Assembly (NCBI GenBank): GCA_031285295.1
Contig: JAITWK010000042.1
Coordinates: 1 to 64,000, forward strand
Direction: 5' to 3'
Length of the DNA: 64,000 nucleotides
Source of the DNA: Deltaproteobacteria bacterium
GTDB lineage: Bacteria > Desulfobacterota > Desulfovibrionia > Desulfovibrionales > Desulfovibrionaceae
This document shows, piece by piece, positions 36,619-44,989 of this stretch. A model generated the notes under the pieces. It did not search any database. It saw only the letters and a list, made by a program, of their open reading frames with translations, and was not told the origin of the DNA. The position numbers and the translations under genes were made by a program. Within the stretch, counting starts at the first letter, position 1, and every line of letters begins with the position of its first letter.

Positions 36619-37992
36619 ATGCGACAACCTGAGCCGATTACAGTTCTGACCATTGCCATATCAGATTTTTGCGCTCTGGTATTGTCGTTTATGAGCGCTT
36701 ATTTCCTGCGCAGTCTTTTCCCCGGCCATCTTCCCTTTGATCTTTATCTGAAAATGCTGCCCCTGCTTCTGTTCTTTATGCCGCTTTACGCTTCGCTGCG
36801 GCTTTACCCCGGCCTGCTTCTGGGGGGGCCGGAGTCGCTCAGGCGTCTTAGCACGGCAACCACTGTGGGAACCCTCTTTTTGAGCGGGCTGCTTTTTGTC
36901 GGCCAGTTCGGGGAGATGTACTCCCGCTTTGTGCTCGTGTTTTTCTGGCTGCTGGCCCTGCTCCTGGTTCCCCTGTTCCGCTGCCTGACCCAAAGGCTCT
37001 GCGGCCATTTCGCTTGGTGGGGATATCCGGTGTTGCTTATGGGCCGGGCCAACCTGACAGATCTCTTGCGCAAGCACCTGCGCAGCACCCCGGCTCTGGG
37101 TTACAAATGCGTTGGTGTATTCAATATTGATGAGCCAAACGGAACGCTGGCAAGCGAATTGATGGCCGCCAGCACAAAAAAATATCCGTTGCTAACGGCG
37201 GCCCTGATCATGAACGGGCTGGACAAAACAGAGCAAAAAGAACTTTTCCGGCTGGCAAACAGCTATTGCAAACGCATTATCGTGCTGCCGGACGAAGCTT
37301 TCAATATCAAACTCTCGGTCAAGCTGGCCATGTTCTGTTCGCACATTACCCTCAGTATGCGGCAAAACTTGCTGGACCCCTACCGCCTGCATATGAAACG
37401 CTTTCTGGATTTATTGCTCGTCCTGCTTTTTGCGCTGCCCCTGCTGCCGGTTATGACCTTCATCTATCTGGCCGTGCGCCTGGACAGCAAGGGGCCGGGC
37501 TTTTACCGGCATACCCGCATCGGCCAGCACGGACAGGAAATAAAAATATGGAAATTCCGCACCATGCGGCATAACGCGGATAAAATCCTGCCAGTTTATC
37601 TGAACAAGGAACCGCAACTGCAAGCCGAATGGCTGTTAAAACAGAAACTGGAATATGATCCGCGCATCACCAGGATAGGGCAATGCCTGCGCAAAACCAG
37701 CCTGGACGAACTGCCGCAGATCTTCAACGTCTTTACGGGAGAAATGAGCCTGGTCGGGCCGCGTCCAATCACGCGGAATGAAATTGAAAAATACGGCGAG
37801 GCCTTTGAACTGTATAAACAGGTCAGACCGGGCATAACCGGCCTGTGGCAGGTTTCCGGCCGCAACAACGTTAGCTACGATACCAGAGTAGCTCTGGACG
37901 AGACCTATATCGCCAACTGGTCAATCTGGCTGGACATCTATATTCTGGCCCGCACTGCTCCGGCGGCGATTACCGGCAACGGCGCATATTAA
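36619..37992 (+). CDS. Polyprenyl-phosphate sugar-1-phosphate transferase, WbaP-type
   Basis: Initiates surface polysaccharide synthesis by moving a sugar phosphate from a nucleotide sugar to undecaprenyl phosphate in the inner membrane. 457 residues. N-terminal region has four to five helices, a middle CoA-binding-like segment (residues 130-240), then a reentrant helix and the catalytic PNPT/bacterial sugar transferase domain: KRFLDLLLVLLFALPLLPVM, KIWKFRTMRHNAD, RKTSLDELPQIFNVFTGEMS then LVGPRP, and GITGLWQVSGRNNVSYDTRV. Which sugar is used is not clear. No other polysaccharide genes are adjacent apart from the glycosyltransferase at 46383. Confidence 0.88.
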   Translation: MRQPEPITVLTIAISDFCALVLSFMSAYFLRSLFPGHLPFDLYLKMLPLLLFFMPLYASLRLYPGLLLGGPESLRRLSTATTVGTLFLSGLLFVGQFGEMYSRFVLVFFWLLALLLVPLFRCLTQRLCGHFAWWGYPVLLMGRANLTDLLRKHLRSTPALGYKCVGVFNIDEPNGTLASELMAASTKKYPLLTAALIMNGLDKTEQKELFRLANSYCKRIIVLPDEAFNIKLSVKLAMFCSHITLSMRQNLLDPYRLHMKRFLDLLLVLLFALPLLPVMTFIYLAVRLDSKGPGFYRHTRIGQHGQEIKIWKFRTMRHNADKILPVYLNKEPQLQAEWLLKQKLEYDPRITRIGQCLRKTSLDELPQIFNVFTGEMSLVGPRPITRNEIEKYGEAFELYKQVRPGITGLWQVSGRNNVSYDTRVALDETYIANWSIWLDIYILARTAPAAITGNGAY

Positions 37993-37994
37993 AA

Positions 37995-38996
37995 CTAAAT
38001 TTCCTTTCCAAAACTACCGCTGAATATATCCGAAAAAAGGGCAGTGCTGATCTGCCGGTCATAGCGGGCGTCGTCAGCCAGTTCCTTGGCCGCTTCAAGC
38101 GGCGGTTTTGCCTCGGCGTAGGGGCGCTTCTGGATCATGGCGGAAAATGAATCGGCCACGGCGCAAATGGCCCCGCTGCGGCTGATCCGCGAGGAGTTCA
38201 TCTTTTGCGGGTAGCCAGAGCCGTCCATGCGCTCGTGGTGTTCCAGACAAAGGGCCAGCGCATCGTCATCAAGCAGTTCCATTTTCCGCATAACGTCCGC
38301 CCCGGCAAAGACATGCTTGGGAATCTTTTCCTTTTCATCCTGCTTCAGCGGGGTATTCTTGGCGGTGATGAAGGCTGGCACCTTGGTCATGCCAACGTCA
38401 TGCAGCAAAAAGCCAAGCGCGTGGTTATCCAGTTCCTTGCGGGCAAGCTCGGCCCCCTTGATACGCATAAAAAGCCACAAACCGGCAAACATGGTGTTCA
38501 GCGTATGGTTGATCAGGCTGTGATCACCCTTGTGCAGACGCCGCATGAACAACTTGATGCGGTGGCGATCAATCCAAAGAAATTCGGTAAAGACAAGACA
38601 ATCCTCATAAATGCGGTCAAACACTACCTTTACCGGTTGCTCGAAAAACTCGGCCAGGCGCAGGCTGAGGGCGCGAATGAAAATATCGGCCACCTCGCTT
38701 TCCTTGAGGTTCTGATCCTGCAAGGCCAGGTCCAGTTGCTTCACAATATGCTGCGAGTAAATGGGGTGATCGGATCTGGCTACAAACAGCAGGCCCTGCT
38801 TGCAGTTTTCGTGCATTTCCTCCACCTGCTCGTTGCTCAGGCGGGTCTCTTTTTTATAATATGGCACCAGCAATACCACCTCCTCCTGAAGCAGAAAAAG
38901 GTCCAGAGGCAGGCGGTACTTGGGAAAGCTGCTGAGAACGGCTTCGCTGATTTGATAATAGTCTTCGGAGATAGCAGCCAGATTTTCTTGCGCCAT
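37995..38996 (-). CDS. HD-GYP domain protein
   Basis: 333 residues, soluble. The C-terminal HD-GYP domain (about residues 145-310) has LGFLLHDVGMTKVPAF with the HD pair, KHVFAGADVM, and HHERMDGSGYP, all matching active cyclic-di-GMP phosphodiesterases of this family. The N-terminal ~140 residues are a divergent regulatory domain seen in other deltaproteobacterial HD-GYP proteins. Begins 2 nt before the pyk stop end, so it is probably cotranscribed with pyruvate kinase. Converges with the sugar transferase gene. Cyclic-di-GMP breakdown is inferred from the intact motifs. Confidence 0.85.
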   Translation of the reverse strand: MAQENLAAISEDYYQISEAVLSSFPKYRLPLDLFLLQEEVVLLVPYYKKETRLSNEQVEEMHENCKQGLLFVARSDHPIYSQHIVKQLDLALQDQNLKESEVADIFIRALSLRLAEFFEQPVKVVFDRIYEDCLVFTEFLWIDRHRIKLFMRRLHKGDHSLINHTLNTMFAGLWLFMRIKGAELARKELDNHALGFLLHDVGMTKVPAFITAKNTPLKQDEKEKIPKHVFAGADVMRKMELLDDDALALCLEHHERMDGSGYPQKMNSSRISRSGAICAVADSFSAMIQKRPYAEAKPPLEAAKELADDARYDRQISTALFSDIFSGSFGKEI

Positions 38997-38998
38997 GT

Positions 38999-40405
38999 TT
39001 ACTTCCTGTAAATCTTTACCAGGTTGGTGCCCTGAGGGGCTTCACCCGGCCTGGGTTGTCCGGCGGTTATGACCAGATTGTCACCGCTCCTGAAATCCTC
39101 ACAAAACTCGATGAAACTTTCCGCCCGCTCCAGATGCCCGGTGGAGGTGTTGGCAATCAGGTGCGGACGCACACCCCAGGAAAAATTCAGCGCGTGGTAA
39201 ACTTCCTTGTTGGGCGTGAGAATATAAATGGGCTGGCTGGGACGCCGCGCCGAAAGATTGCGCGCCGCCGCGCCGGACATGCTGTGCGCCACCAGGCCCA
39301 CGGCCCCGGCCTTTTCCGCCAGCAGGCAAGCGGAGTAGGATAGAAAATCCGAGGCCTCGTCCTGACCGGGCAGTTCAAAACGGGTGGTGCGCTCCATCAG
39401 CAGGGCCTCGGCCTCGGAAGTAATGCTGCGCATAAACTGCACGGTTTCCACCGGGTAATGGCCCATGGCTGTTTCTTCGGAAAGCATGACGCAATCCGCG
39501 CCATCCAGCACGGCGTTGGCCACGTCCGTGGTTTCGGCCCGGGTAGGCGAGGGATTGTTCACCATCGAAAGCAGCATCTGGGTTGCCACGATAACTGGTA
39601 CCGAAACATTGTTGCAAGCCTTGATGATGCGCTTCTGCATGCTGGGGAGCTTCTGCAGCGGGCATTCCACACCCAGATCGCCACGCGCCACCATGACCAC
39701 ATCCACCACTTTGAGGATGTCGAACAGACGATCCACGGCGTTCTGGCGTTCCAGCTTGGCTACCACCGGAATATTCTTGCCCGCTTCGGCGATAATGGCC
39801 TTGGCCTCCAGAATATCTTCCGGGGTCTGCACATACGAAAGAGCCACGGCATCAACGCCCAGAGCCAGTCCGTCGCGCAAATCACTTTTATCTTTCTCGG
39901 TCAGGGCGGGCAGGCGCACGTCCTTGCCGGGCAGGGCCAGCCCCTTGCGCGAGGTGACAATGCCGCTGTTGCCCGATTCCAATAAAAAGTTGCCGTCCGG
40001 CAGTTTTTCCCGTACGGCCAGCATCAAAGTGCCATCGGCCAGGGCCAAGCGATCCCCCGGCTCCAGACTTGCCAGAATTTCTTCTTTGGCAAAGGGAATA
40101 TACAGGGCGTTTTTGTCGACGGGCGGCGTTTTGCCAAGCACCACCTTATCCCCAAAAGCAATATTCAGCGGCTCGGCCAAATCGCCGATGCGGATTTTCG
40201 GCCCGGCCAAATCCTGCATGATCGTGAGCGGAATACCCAGTTCTTTTTCCAGACTGCGGATTGTCCGCACGATTGGCTCAAAACTGGCCGCCCCGCTGTG
40301 CGAAAAATTCAGACGAAAAATGCTTACCCCGGCTTCAGCCAGGCTACGCAGTTTGTCCGGCGCGGAACAGGCCGGTCCCACCGTGGCGATGATCTTGGTT
40401 TTCAT
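38999..40405 (-). CDS. pyk: Pyruvate kinase
   Basis: Converts phosphoenolpyruvate and ADP to pyruvate and ATP. 468 residues. N-terminus MKTKIIATVGPACSAPDKLR; RLNFSHSGAASFEPIV with the catalytic Arg and Asn; VMVARGDLGVECPLQKLPSM near residue 240 with the metal-binding Glu/Asp set; RAETTDVANAVLDGADCVML near 290. C-terminal regulatory domain present. A perfect 8-bp dyad lies 32 nt upstream of the start (40437-40462). Confidence 0.97.
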   Translation of the reverse strand: MKTKIIATVGPACSAPDKLRSLAEAGVSIFRLNFSHSGAASFEPIVRTIRSLEKELGIPLTIMQDLAGPKIRIGDLAEPLNIAFGDKVVLGKTPPVDKNALYIPFAKEEILASLEPGDRLALADGTLMLAVREKLPDGNFLLESGNSGIVTSRKGLALPGKDVRLPALTEKDKSDLRDGLALGVDAVALSYVQTPEDILEAKAIIAEAGKNIPVVAKLERQNAVDRLFDILKVVDVVMVARGDLGVECPLQKLPSMQKRIIKACNNVSVPVIVATQMLLSMVNNPSPTRAETTDVANAVLDGADCVMLSEETAMGHYPVETVQFMRSITSEAEALLMERTTRFELPGQDEASDFLSYSACLLAEKAGAVGLVAHSMSGAAARNLSARRPSQPIYILTPNKEVYHALNFSWGVRPHLIANTSTGHLERAESFIEFCEDFRSGDNLVITAGQPRPGEAPQGTNLVKIYRK

Positions 40406-40436
40406 ATTTATCCCCGCTGGGTTACAGGCGCGGAAA

Positions 40437-40462
40437 TCATTTCAAAAATAACAGTGAAATGA
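40437..40462. promoter_or_regulatory. Inverted repeat upstream of pyk
   Basis: TCATTTCA (40437-40444) and TGAAATGA (40455-40462), exact complements with a 10-nt spacer, in the divergent region between pyk and the EamA gene. Operator candidate; binder unknown. Confidence 0.4.
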
Positions 40463-40584
40463 CTTCTATTCAAAATCAATCCCTTTACCTATATGCCCCC
40501 TACCAGCCCTACGGTCAAGCTGGAAATGCCTGTATTTAGCCGCCCTTACCCTATACAACCACGACAACTTGGATTATTGAAGGC

Positions 40585-41538
40585 GTGGTTAACAACAAAA
40601 TGACAAACAACATAAAACAAAAAGACGCCAAATTCACCACATCCGTGGCTTTTGGGATAATCTGCGCCTTTCTGGCCACGCTGGTCTGGTCCGGCAACTT
40701 CATTGCCGGGCGCGCCCTGGCCCCTTCCCTGTCGCCGATGATTCTGGTGCTGCTGCGCTGTACACTGGCCTCGCTGATTATGCTCCCGCTGGCCTGGCGT
40801 CCGCTCAAAGCCGATTGGCCCGTCATACGCGCCAACCTGCGCTTCTGCGCCCTGCTCTCCCTGCTGGGCATAACCGGAGCCAATGTCTTCGTGTATATGG
40901 CCGCGCACAGCACCTCGGCTGTAAACCTTTCGATCATTTCCATCTGCACGCCCCTGTGCATCCTGCTGCTGACGCGTATTTTCTTTGCCGAGCGGCTGGG
41001 GCTTACCCGCATCATCGGGCTCTGCATCACCATCAGCGGCGTACTGGTGCTGATCTCACGCGGTGAGGCCGCCGTGCTGCTTAATCTGCATTTTCAAAGC
41101 GGCGATTTGCTCATGTTCGGCAACGTGCTGAGCTTTGCCGTCTATACGCTGCTCTTGCGCAAACTCCCCCGAGGCATCAGCCTGCCCAGCCTGCTGTTCA
41201 TGCTCATGGCCATGGGCGGACTGTTCGTAATTCCCGGCGCAATATGGGAATTTGTGGCCGGACCGCCGCCTGTCTTTAACTGGGCGGTGTTCGGCGGCAT
41301 CGTTTATGTCAGCCTTGGCTCCAGCCTGCTTGCCTATGGCTTGTGGAACATCGGCATTGAACGGGCCGGCTCCGCCCGCACCTCGATTGTCTATTACAGC
41401 ATGCCGCTTTTTTGCGGCATTGAGGCAATCATCATCCTGAACGAGCCGGTAACACTAATGCACACCATTAGCATTACGCTGATCATCGCCGGATTATTTA
41501 CGGCCATGCGCACGCCAAAATCAGCAAAAAAACTGTAA
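40585..41538 (+). CDS. EamA-family permease (DMT superfamily)
   Basis: Inner-membrane metabolite exporter candidate. About 317 residues in ten hydrophobic helices forming two EamA repeats: FLATLVWSGNFIAGRALAPS begins the first, and SFAVYTLLLRKLPRGISLPS begins the second; the end of the second has YYSMPLFCGIEAIIILNEPV. Substrate unknown. The start is uncertain between GTG 40585 and ATG 40600 (MTNNIKQKD); neither has a good Shine-Dalgarno. Confidence 0.85.
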   Translation: MVNNKMTNNIKQKDAKFTTSVAFGIICAFLATLVWSGNFIAGRALAPSLSPMILVLLRCTLASLIMLPLAWRPLKADWPVIRANLRFCALLSLLGITGANVFVYMAAHSTSAVNLSIISICTPLCILLLTRIFFAERLGLTRIIGLCITISGVLVLISRGEAAVLLNLHFQSGDLLMFGNVLSFAVYTLLLRKLPRGISLPSLLFMLMAMGGLFVIPGAIWEFVAGPPPVFNWAVFGGIVYVSLGSSLLAYGLWNIGIERAGSARTSIVYYSMPLFCGIEAIIILNEPVTLMHTISITLIIAGLFTAMRTPKSAKKL

Positions 41539-41581
41539 ATTCCAAAACATACGCAATTTTAATTAATTTGCTCTGAAATAT

Positions 41582-41616
41582 GGTTTAGCCACCTAAACCT
41601 TTGTGTCTTTTTTGTT
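41582..41616 (+). terminator. Terminator after the EamA gene
   Basis: GGTTTAG-CCAC-CTAAACC (41582-41599) followed by TTTGTGTCTTTTTTG. Confidence 0.65.
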
Positions 41617-41855
41617 CACAAAAAAATAATCTCTAAAAAGCATAAAAAAGTAATTCAGAACACTTTACTAAACTTGTTATATACTGCTATATCGATAAAT
41701 CATAAGGCAGGATATATTTAAGCATCCGGAAAATTAATATTTAAAACGCAAGAAAATGTTCCGGCAGAAGCAAAAAACGATCCTCGCCCGGCTCAGGTAT
41801 ATAAAAGGGTTTCACATATAATGGGTTATCTCAACACTTTCATGCAGGAGAATTT
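41617..41855 (+). promoter_or_regulatory. AT-rich leader of the sodium:alanine symporter gene
   Basis: 239 nt without a gene. It holds many TA-rich stretches, including TATAAT at 41817-41822 without a good -35, and a Shine-Dalgarno CAGGAG at 41844-41849 ahead of the ATG. No riboswitch or clear repeat recognised. Confidence 0.35.
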
Positions 41856-43220
41856 ATGGAAACACTTCAAGAGTTAGTTAACTATCTGGGCGGTATCGTC
41901 TGGGGTCCCTACGTGCTGCTGCCACTGCTCGTCGGTACCGGTGCCTACCTGATGCTCGGCCTGAGATTCATGCCGGCCCGGCATCTGTTCCCGGCATTCA
42001 AACAAATGCTGGCCGGCAGAAAAAATCAGGGTACCGAAGGCGAACTTTCGCCCTTCAACGCCATGATGGCCTCCATGGCTGCCACGGTTGGTACCGGTAA
42101 CATCGTGGGCGTGGCCACCGCCATTATGATCGGCGGCCCCGGCGCGGTGTTCTGGATGTGGGTAACCGCCTTTTTGGGTATGGCTACCAAGTACTGCGAA
42201 TGCACACTGGCCGTTAAGTACCGTGAAGTCACCCCCGATGGTAAATACGTGGGTGGCCCCATGTACTACATCAAGAACGGCCTGGGCAAAAACTGGAAGT
42301 GGATGGGCGTGCTGTTCGCCATTTTCGGCGCAGTGGCCAGCTTTGGTATCGGCAACATGAGCCAGGCTAACGCCATTACCGGCAACCTGAACCAGTTGCT
42401 TGGCATTCCGCAGTGGGCCGTTGCCGTTGCTCTGGTCGTGCTGGTCGGTATCGTGCTGATCGGCGGCGTGCAGCGCGTTGGTGCCGTGGCCGGTAAAGTT
42501 GTGCCGGTTATGGCCATTTTCTATATCGGCATGGGCATTGTCATCATGCTTATGAACATTGACAAAGTTTGGCCGGCTTTCTCTTCCATTTTCATTTACG
42601 CCTTCCAGCCCGCGCCCGCCGTTGGCGGTTTCGTTGGCTCGACCATGATGATTGCCATGCGCTTTGGTATGGCTCGCGGCCTCTTCTCGAACGAAGCCGG
42701 TCTTGGTAGCGCCCCGATCACCCACGCCACCGCCATTGTTGACCACCCGGTCAAGCAGGGCTTCCTTGGCATGATCGACCCGTTCCTCGACACCATCGTT
42801 ATCTGCACCATGACCGCCATCGTCATCCTGATCGCTGGTGACTGGTCTGCCACTGACCGCGGTAGCGCGGCTGTTATGACCTCTGTGGCCTTCAACCACG
42901 TTCTGCCCGGCGTTGGCGGCTACGGCGTGGCTCTCGGCCTGGTGCTCTTCGCCTACACGACCATCCTCGGTTGGTCGATTTACGGCGAACGCTGCTGTAT
43001 TTTCCTGTTCGGCCACAAGGCCTCCCTGCCCTTCCGCGTGGTCTTCACCCTGGTGGTGCCGCTCGGTTGCTTGGCTCAGCTTGACTTCGTGTGGAGCCTC
43101 TCCGACCTCTTCAACGGTCTGATGGCCATCCCGAACTTGATTGCCGTGCTGCTGCTCAGCCCGGTGGTCTTCAAGCTGACCAAGGAATACTTTGAAAAGG
43201 AACTTGGCAAGAAGATCTAG
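41856..43220 (+). CDS. alsT: Alanine/glycine:cation symporter family protein
   Basis: Sodium-coupled amino-acid uptake in the inner membrane (AGCS family). 454 residues with about eleven helices. Family signature near residues 70-90: ASMAATVGTGNIVGVATAIM, where the GTGN motif lines the substrate and sodium sites; also GMARGLFSNEAGLGSAPITH near 275. Codon choice is strongly biased, with strong Shine-Dalgarno and terminator, so expression is probably high. This, with the TRAP operon and serine dehydratase, points to amino-acid use. Confidence 0.95.
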   Translation: METLQELVNYLGGIVWGPYVLLPLLVGTGAYLMLGLRFMPARHLFPAFKQMLAGRKNQGTEGELSPFNAMMASMAATVGTGNIVGVATAIMIGGPGAVFWMWVTAFLGMATKYCECTLAVKYREVTPDGKYVGGPMYYIKNGLGKNWKWMGVLFAIFGAVASFGIGNMSQANAITGNLNQLLGIPQWAVAVALVVLVGIVLIGGVQRVGAVAGKVVPVMAIFYIGMGIVIMLMNIDKVWPAFSSIFIYAFQPAPAVGGFVGSTMMIAMRFGMARGLFSNEAGLGSAPITHATAIVDHPVKQGFLGMIDPFLDTIVICTMTAIVILIAGDWSATDRGSAAVMTSVAFNHVLPGVGGYGVALGLVLFAYTTILGWSIYGERCCIFLFGHKASLPFRVVFTLVVPLGCLAQLDFVWSLSDLFNGLMAIPNLIAVLLLSPVVFKLTKEYFEKELGKKI

Positions 43221-43260
43221 GCTTTGAAGACTTAGCATCAAGATCATAGGTTAGTATTAT

Positions 43261-43300
43261 ACAGCCCCGGCAGCTTTCACTGCCGGGGCTGTTGTTTTTT
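43261..43300 (+). terminator. Terminator of the symporter gene
   Basis: CAGCCCCGGCAG (43262-43273) pairs exactly with CTGCCGGGGCTG (43280-43291), followed by TTGTTTTTTT. Classic intrinsic terminator. Confidence 0.93.
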
Positions 43301-43326
43301 TGCAGCGGTTTTAATCGTTCAAGGCT

Positions 43327-43355
43327 TTGACAACTATGATGCCAAGTATTATACA
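43327..43355 (+). promoter_or_regulatory. Promoter of the toxin-antitoxin pair
   Basis: TTGACA (43327-43332), 17-nt spacer, TATACA (43350-43355), near-consensus sigma-70. Short direct repeats TTCAAGG (43318-43324) and CTCAAGG (43359-43365) flank it and could be sites for the antitoxin. Confidence 0.65.
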
Positions 43356-43378
43356 TTGCTCAAGGAACTGATAGAATA

Positions 43379-43753
43379 ATGAAATTCATTCTGAAAACAC
43401 GCAGATTTTCCCGATGGATGAAAAAAACGCTGCTTCATGATGCCACATTGCTCGTGGCTATAGAGGAAATGGAACGAGGTCTTATTGACGCGGAGTTAGG
43501 CGGCTATATTCTGAAAAAAAGGATTGCGCTGCCGGGCCGGGGCAAGAGCGGAAGTGTTAGGACTTTGATAGCCACAAAAAAAGAAGATCGTTGGATTTTC
43601 ATGATTGGGTTTGAAAAAAACGAAAAGGAAAATATCACATCGGCAGAACTCGCCGCCATACAGGCCCTTGCCCGTGATTACCTTGAGTTTTCAGACCAGA
43701 TGCTACTGGCGGTTATCACCAGCGGGCAGCTTGAAGAGGTGAACCATGAGTGA
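43379..43753 (+). CDS. RelE/HigB-like toxin
   Basis: 124 residues. Matches the RelE-type toxin branch in which the sequence KKRIALPGRGKSGSVRTLIA followed by TKKEDRWIFMIGFEKNEKEN is diagnostic; these are ribosome-dependent mRNA endonucleases. Basic and aromatic residues of the presumed active surface are present. Toxin gene comes first and overlaps the antitoxin gene by 8 nt, the higBA order. Own near-consensus promoter. Substrate and activity are inferred from family. Confidence 0.85.
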   Translation: MKFILKTRRFSRWMKKTLLHDATLLVAIEEMERGLIDAELGGYILKKRIALPGRGKSGSVRTLIATKKEDRWIFMIGFEKNEKENITSAELAAIQALARDYLEFSDQMLLAVITSGQLEEVNHE

Positions 43754-44060
43754 ACATAGCAGAATAATGGAAGAAATGTATGAGGCGGCGTGTGAACTTC
43801 ACGCAGCCGGGTTTATCGACAAAAGGCGCATGAGCGAACATGAGGCATTGTACCGCGCGAACCAGGTTCCGCAATACACTGGCGAAAGCGTCAAGGCTTT
43901 GCGGGGCCGTTTGAACGTGAGCCAGTCAGTACTTGCTACAATCATCAATACCAGCGCCGCGACAGTCCGCTCTTGGGAAGCAGGAACAAAAAAACCGGGA
44001 GGCCCAACCTGCAAACTGCTGGACGTTCTGGATCGCAAAGGCATTGAAGCTCTTTTATAA
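43746..44060 (+). CDS. HTH-type antitoxin, XRE family
   Basis: 104 residues. C-terminal XRE-type helix-turn-helix (residues 45-100: VKALRGRLNVSQSVLATIIN, then TSAATVRSWEAGTKKPGGPT). Overlaps the toxin gene, so translation is coupled. Expected to neutralise the toxin and repress the pair's promoter. Confidence 0.87.
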   Translation: MSEHSRIMEEMYEAACELHAAGFIDKRRMSEHEALYRANQVPQYTGESVKALRGRLNVSQSVLATIINTSAATVRSWEAGTKKPGGPTCKLLDVLDRKGIEALL

Positions 44061-44080
44061 TAATCTATTAGTGATTACGT

Positions 44081-44119
44081 AAGCTGGCACAACAGTTAAA
44101 GCTGTTATGCCAGCTTTTT
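44081..44119 (+). terminator. Terminator of the toxin-antitoxin operon
   Basis: AAGCTGGCA and AACAG pair with CTGTT and TGCCAGCTT (44081-44117, one mismatch), then TTTTTA. Confidence 0.8.
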
Positions 44120-44124
44120 ACATT

Positions 44125-44276
44125 TAGGTGCTGTTTATAAATCAATAATTTTGCTCCAAGAGCAAGAAATCCGGTCTTTTTTGCGGAGGAAGTGTACTCT
44201 TTTCGTACTCGACCGAAGCAAAAAAGACCGGATTACGCAGATATTGGACAAAAGGATTATTTAGAAACAGTACCTA
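44125..44276. repeat. Dispersed covarying hairpin element, copy 3
   Basis: Outer arms TAGGTGCTGTTTATAAAT (44125-44142) and ATTTAGAAACAGTACCTA (44259-44276) pair at 16 of 18 positions. Inside: TTTTG, TCCAA (pairs with TTGGA), AGCAAGAAA, a perfect 17-bp stem AATCCGGTCTTTTTTGC with GCAAAAAAGACCGGATT, the apical block GAAGTGTACTCTT and CGTACTCGACCG (44185-44213), ACGCAG and CAAAA. The right outer arm ends with the TAG stop codon of the rubrerythrin gene. Same unpaired blocks as copies 1 and 2, different stems. Confidence 0.87.
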
Positions 44277-44816
44277 GAAGTAGCGGGCCAACAAGCCCTG
44301 GAATCCCTTGCCGTGACGGGCTTCATCCTTGCACATTTCATGGACGCTGTCGTGAATGGCATCAAGGTTAAGCTGCTTGGCTCTGGTGGCCAGATCTTTT
44401 TTGCCCTGGCAGGCCCCATGCTCGGCCAGCACGCGCATTTCAAGGTTCTTTTTGGTAGAGGAATCCAGTACCTCGCCCAACAATTCCGCAAAACGGGCAG
44501 CGTGATCTGCTTCTTCAAGGGCATAGCGTCTGTAGGCCTCACCTATTTCCGGGTAGCCTTCGCGATGCGCCTGGCGGCTCATGGCCAGGTACATGCCTAC
44601 TTCGGTGCATTCGCCCATAAAATTCAGGCGCAAGCCTTCAATAATTTCAGGATCTACTCCCTTAGCAACGCCAACCACATGCTCATCGGCAAAAGCAAGT
44701 CCTTCGCCGGATTGTTCGTTAAACTTGGCGGCCGGAGCATTGCACTGCGGGCATTTCTCCGGACGTTCAGCCCCTTCGTGTACGTAACCGCAAATGGAAC
44801 AAATAAATTTTTTCAT
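44274..44816 (-). CDS. Reverse rubrerythrin / NADH peroxidase-type protein
   Basis: Non-haem di-iron peroxidase protecting anaerobes from hydrogen peroxide and oxygen. 180 residues. The rubredoxin-like domain comes first ([20 protein letters not shown], residues 6-25), the reverse of classical rubrerythrin order. The ferritin-like four-helix domain follows with Glu and His ligands ([57 protein letters not shown]). Its strong promoter lies at 44870-44898. The stop codon is part of hairpin repeat copy 3. Confidence 0.92.
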   Translation of the reverse strand: MKKFICSICGYVHEGAERPEKCPQCNAPAAKFNEQSGEGLAFADEHVVGVAKGVDPEIIEGLRLNFMGECTEVGMYLAMSRQAHREGYPEIGEAYRRYALEEADHAARFAELLGEVLDSSTKKNLEMRVLAEHGACQGKKDLATRAKQLNLDAIHDSVHEMCKDEARHGKGFQGLLARYF

Positions 44817-44869
44817 TTCAATCTCCTAATGATTTTACTAACAGGAAGGATTCTTATTAGCTCAATTAC

Positions 44870-44898
44870 TTAATAAATAAAACTTCTTACTTTGTCAA
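44870..44898 (-). promoter_or_regulatory. Rubrerythrin promoter
   Basis: Minus strand TTGACA (44893-44898), 17-nt spacer, TATTAA (44870-44875). A dyad TTATTA, 11 nt, TAATAA covers the -10 and start region and may be the site of a PerR/Fur-type repressor (inference). Confidence 0.65.
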
Positions 44899-44989
44899 CC
44901 GTATTGTTATATTTTAGCCTTAAGCAGTTAGACATCTAATACGTTTCAGGTTAAAAACGCGCACAATATATGTTTTTAAGGATTAAAGC

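Noticed and set aside
44125..44276. Hairpin elements as intrinsic terminators or retron msr/msd
   Set aside because: No U-tract follows on either strand, several copies sit beside a separate normal terminator (44081-44119, 58619-58650), and no reverse transcriptase is encoded in the window.
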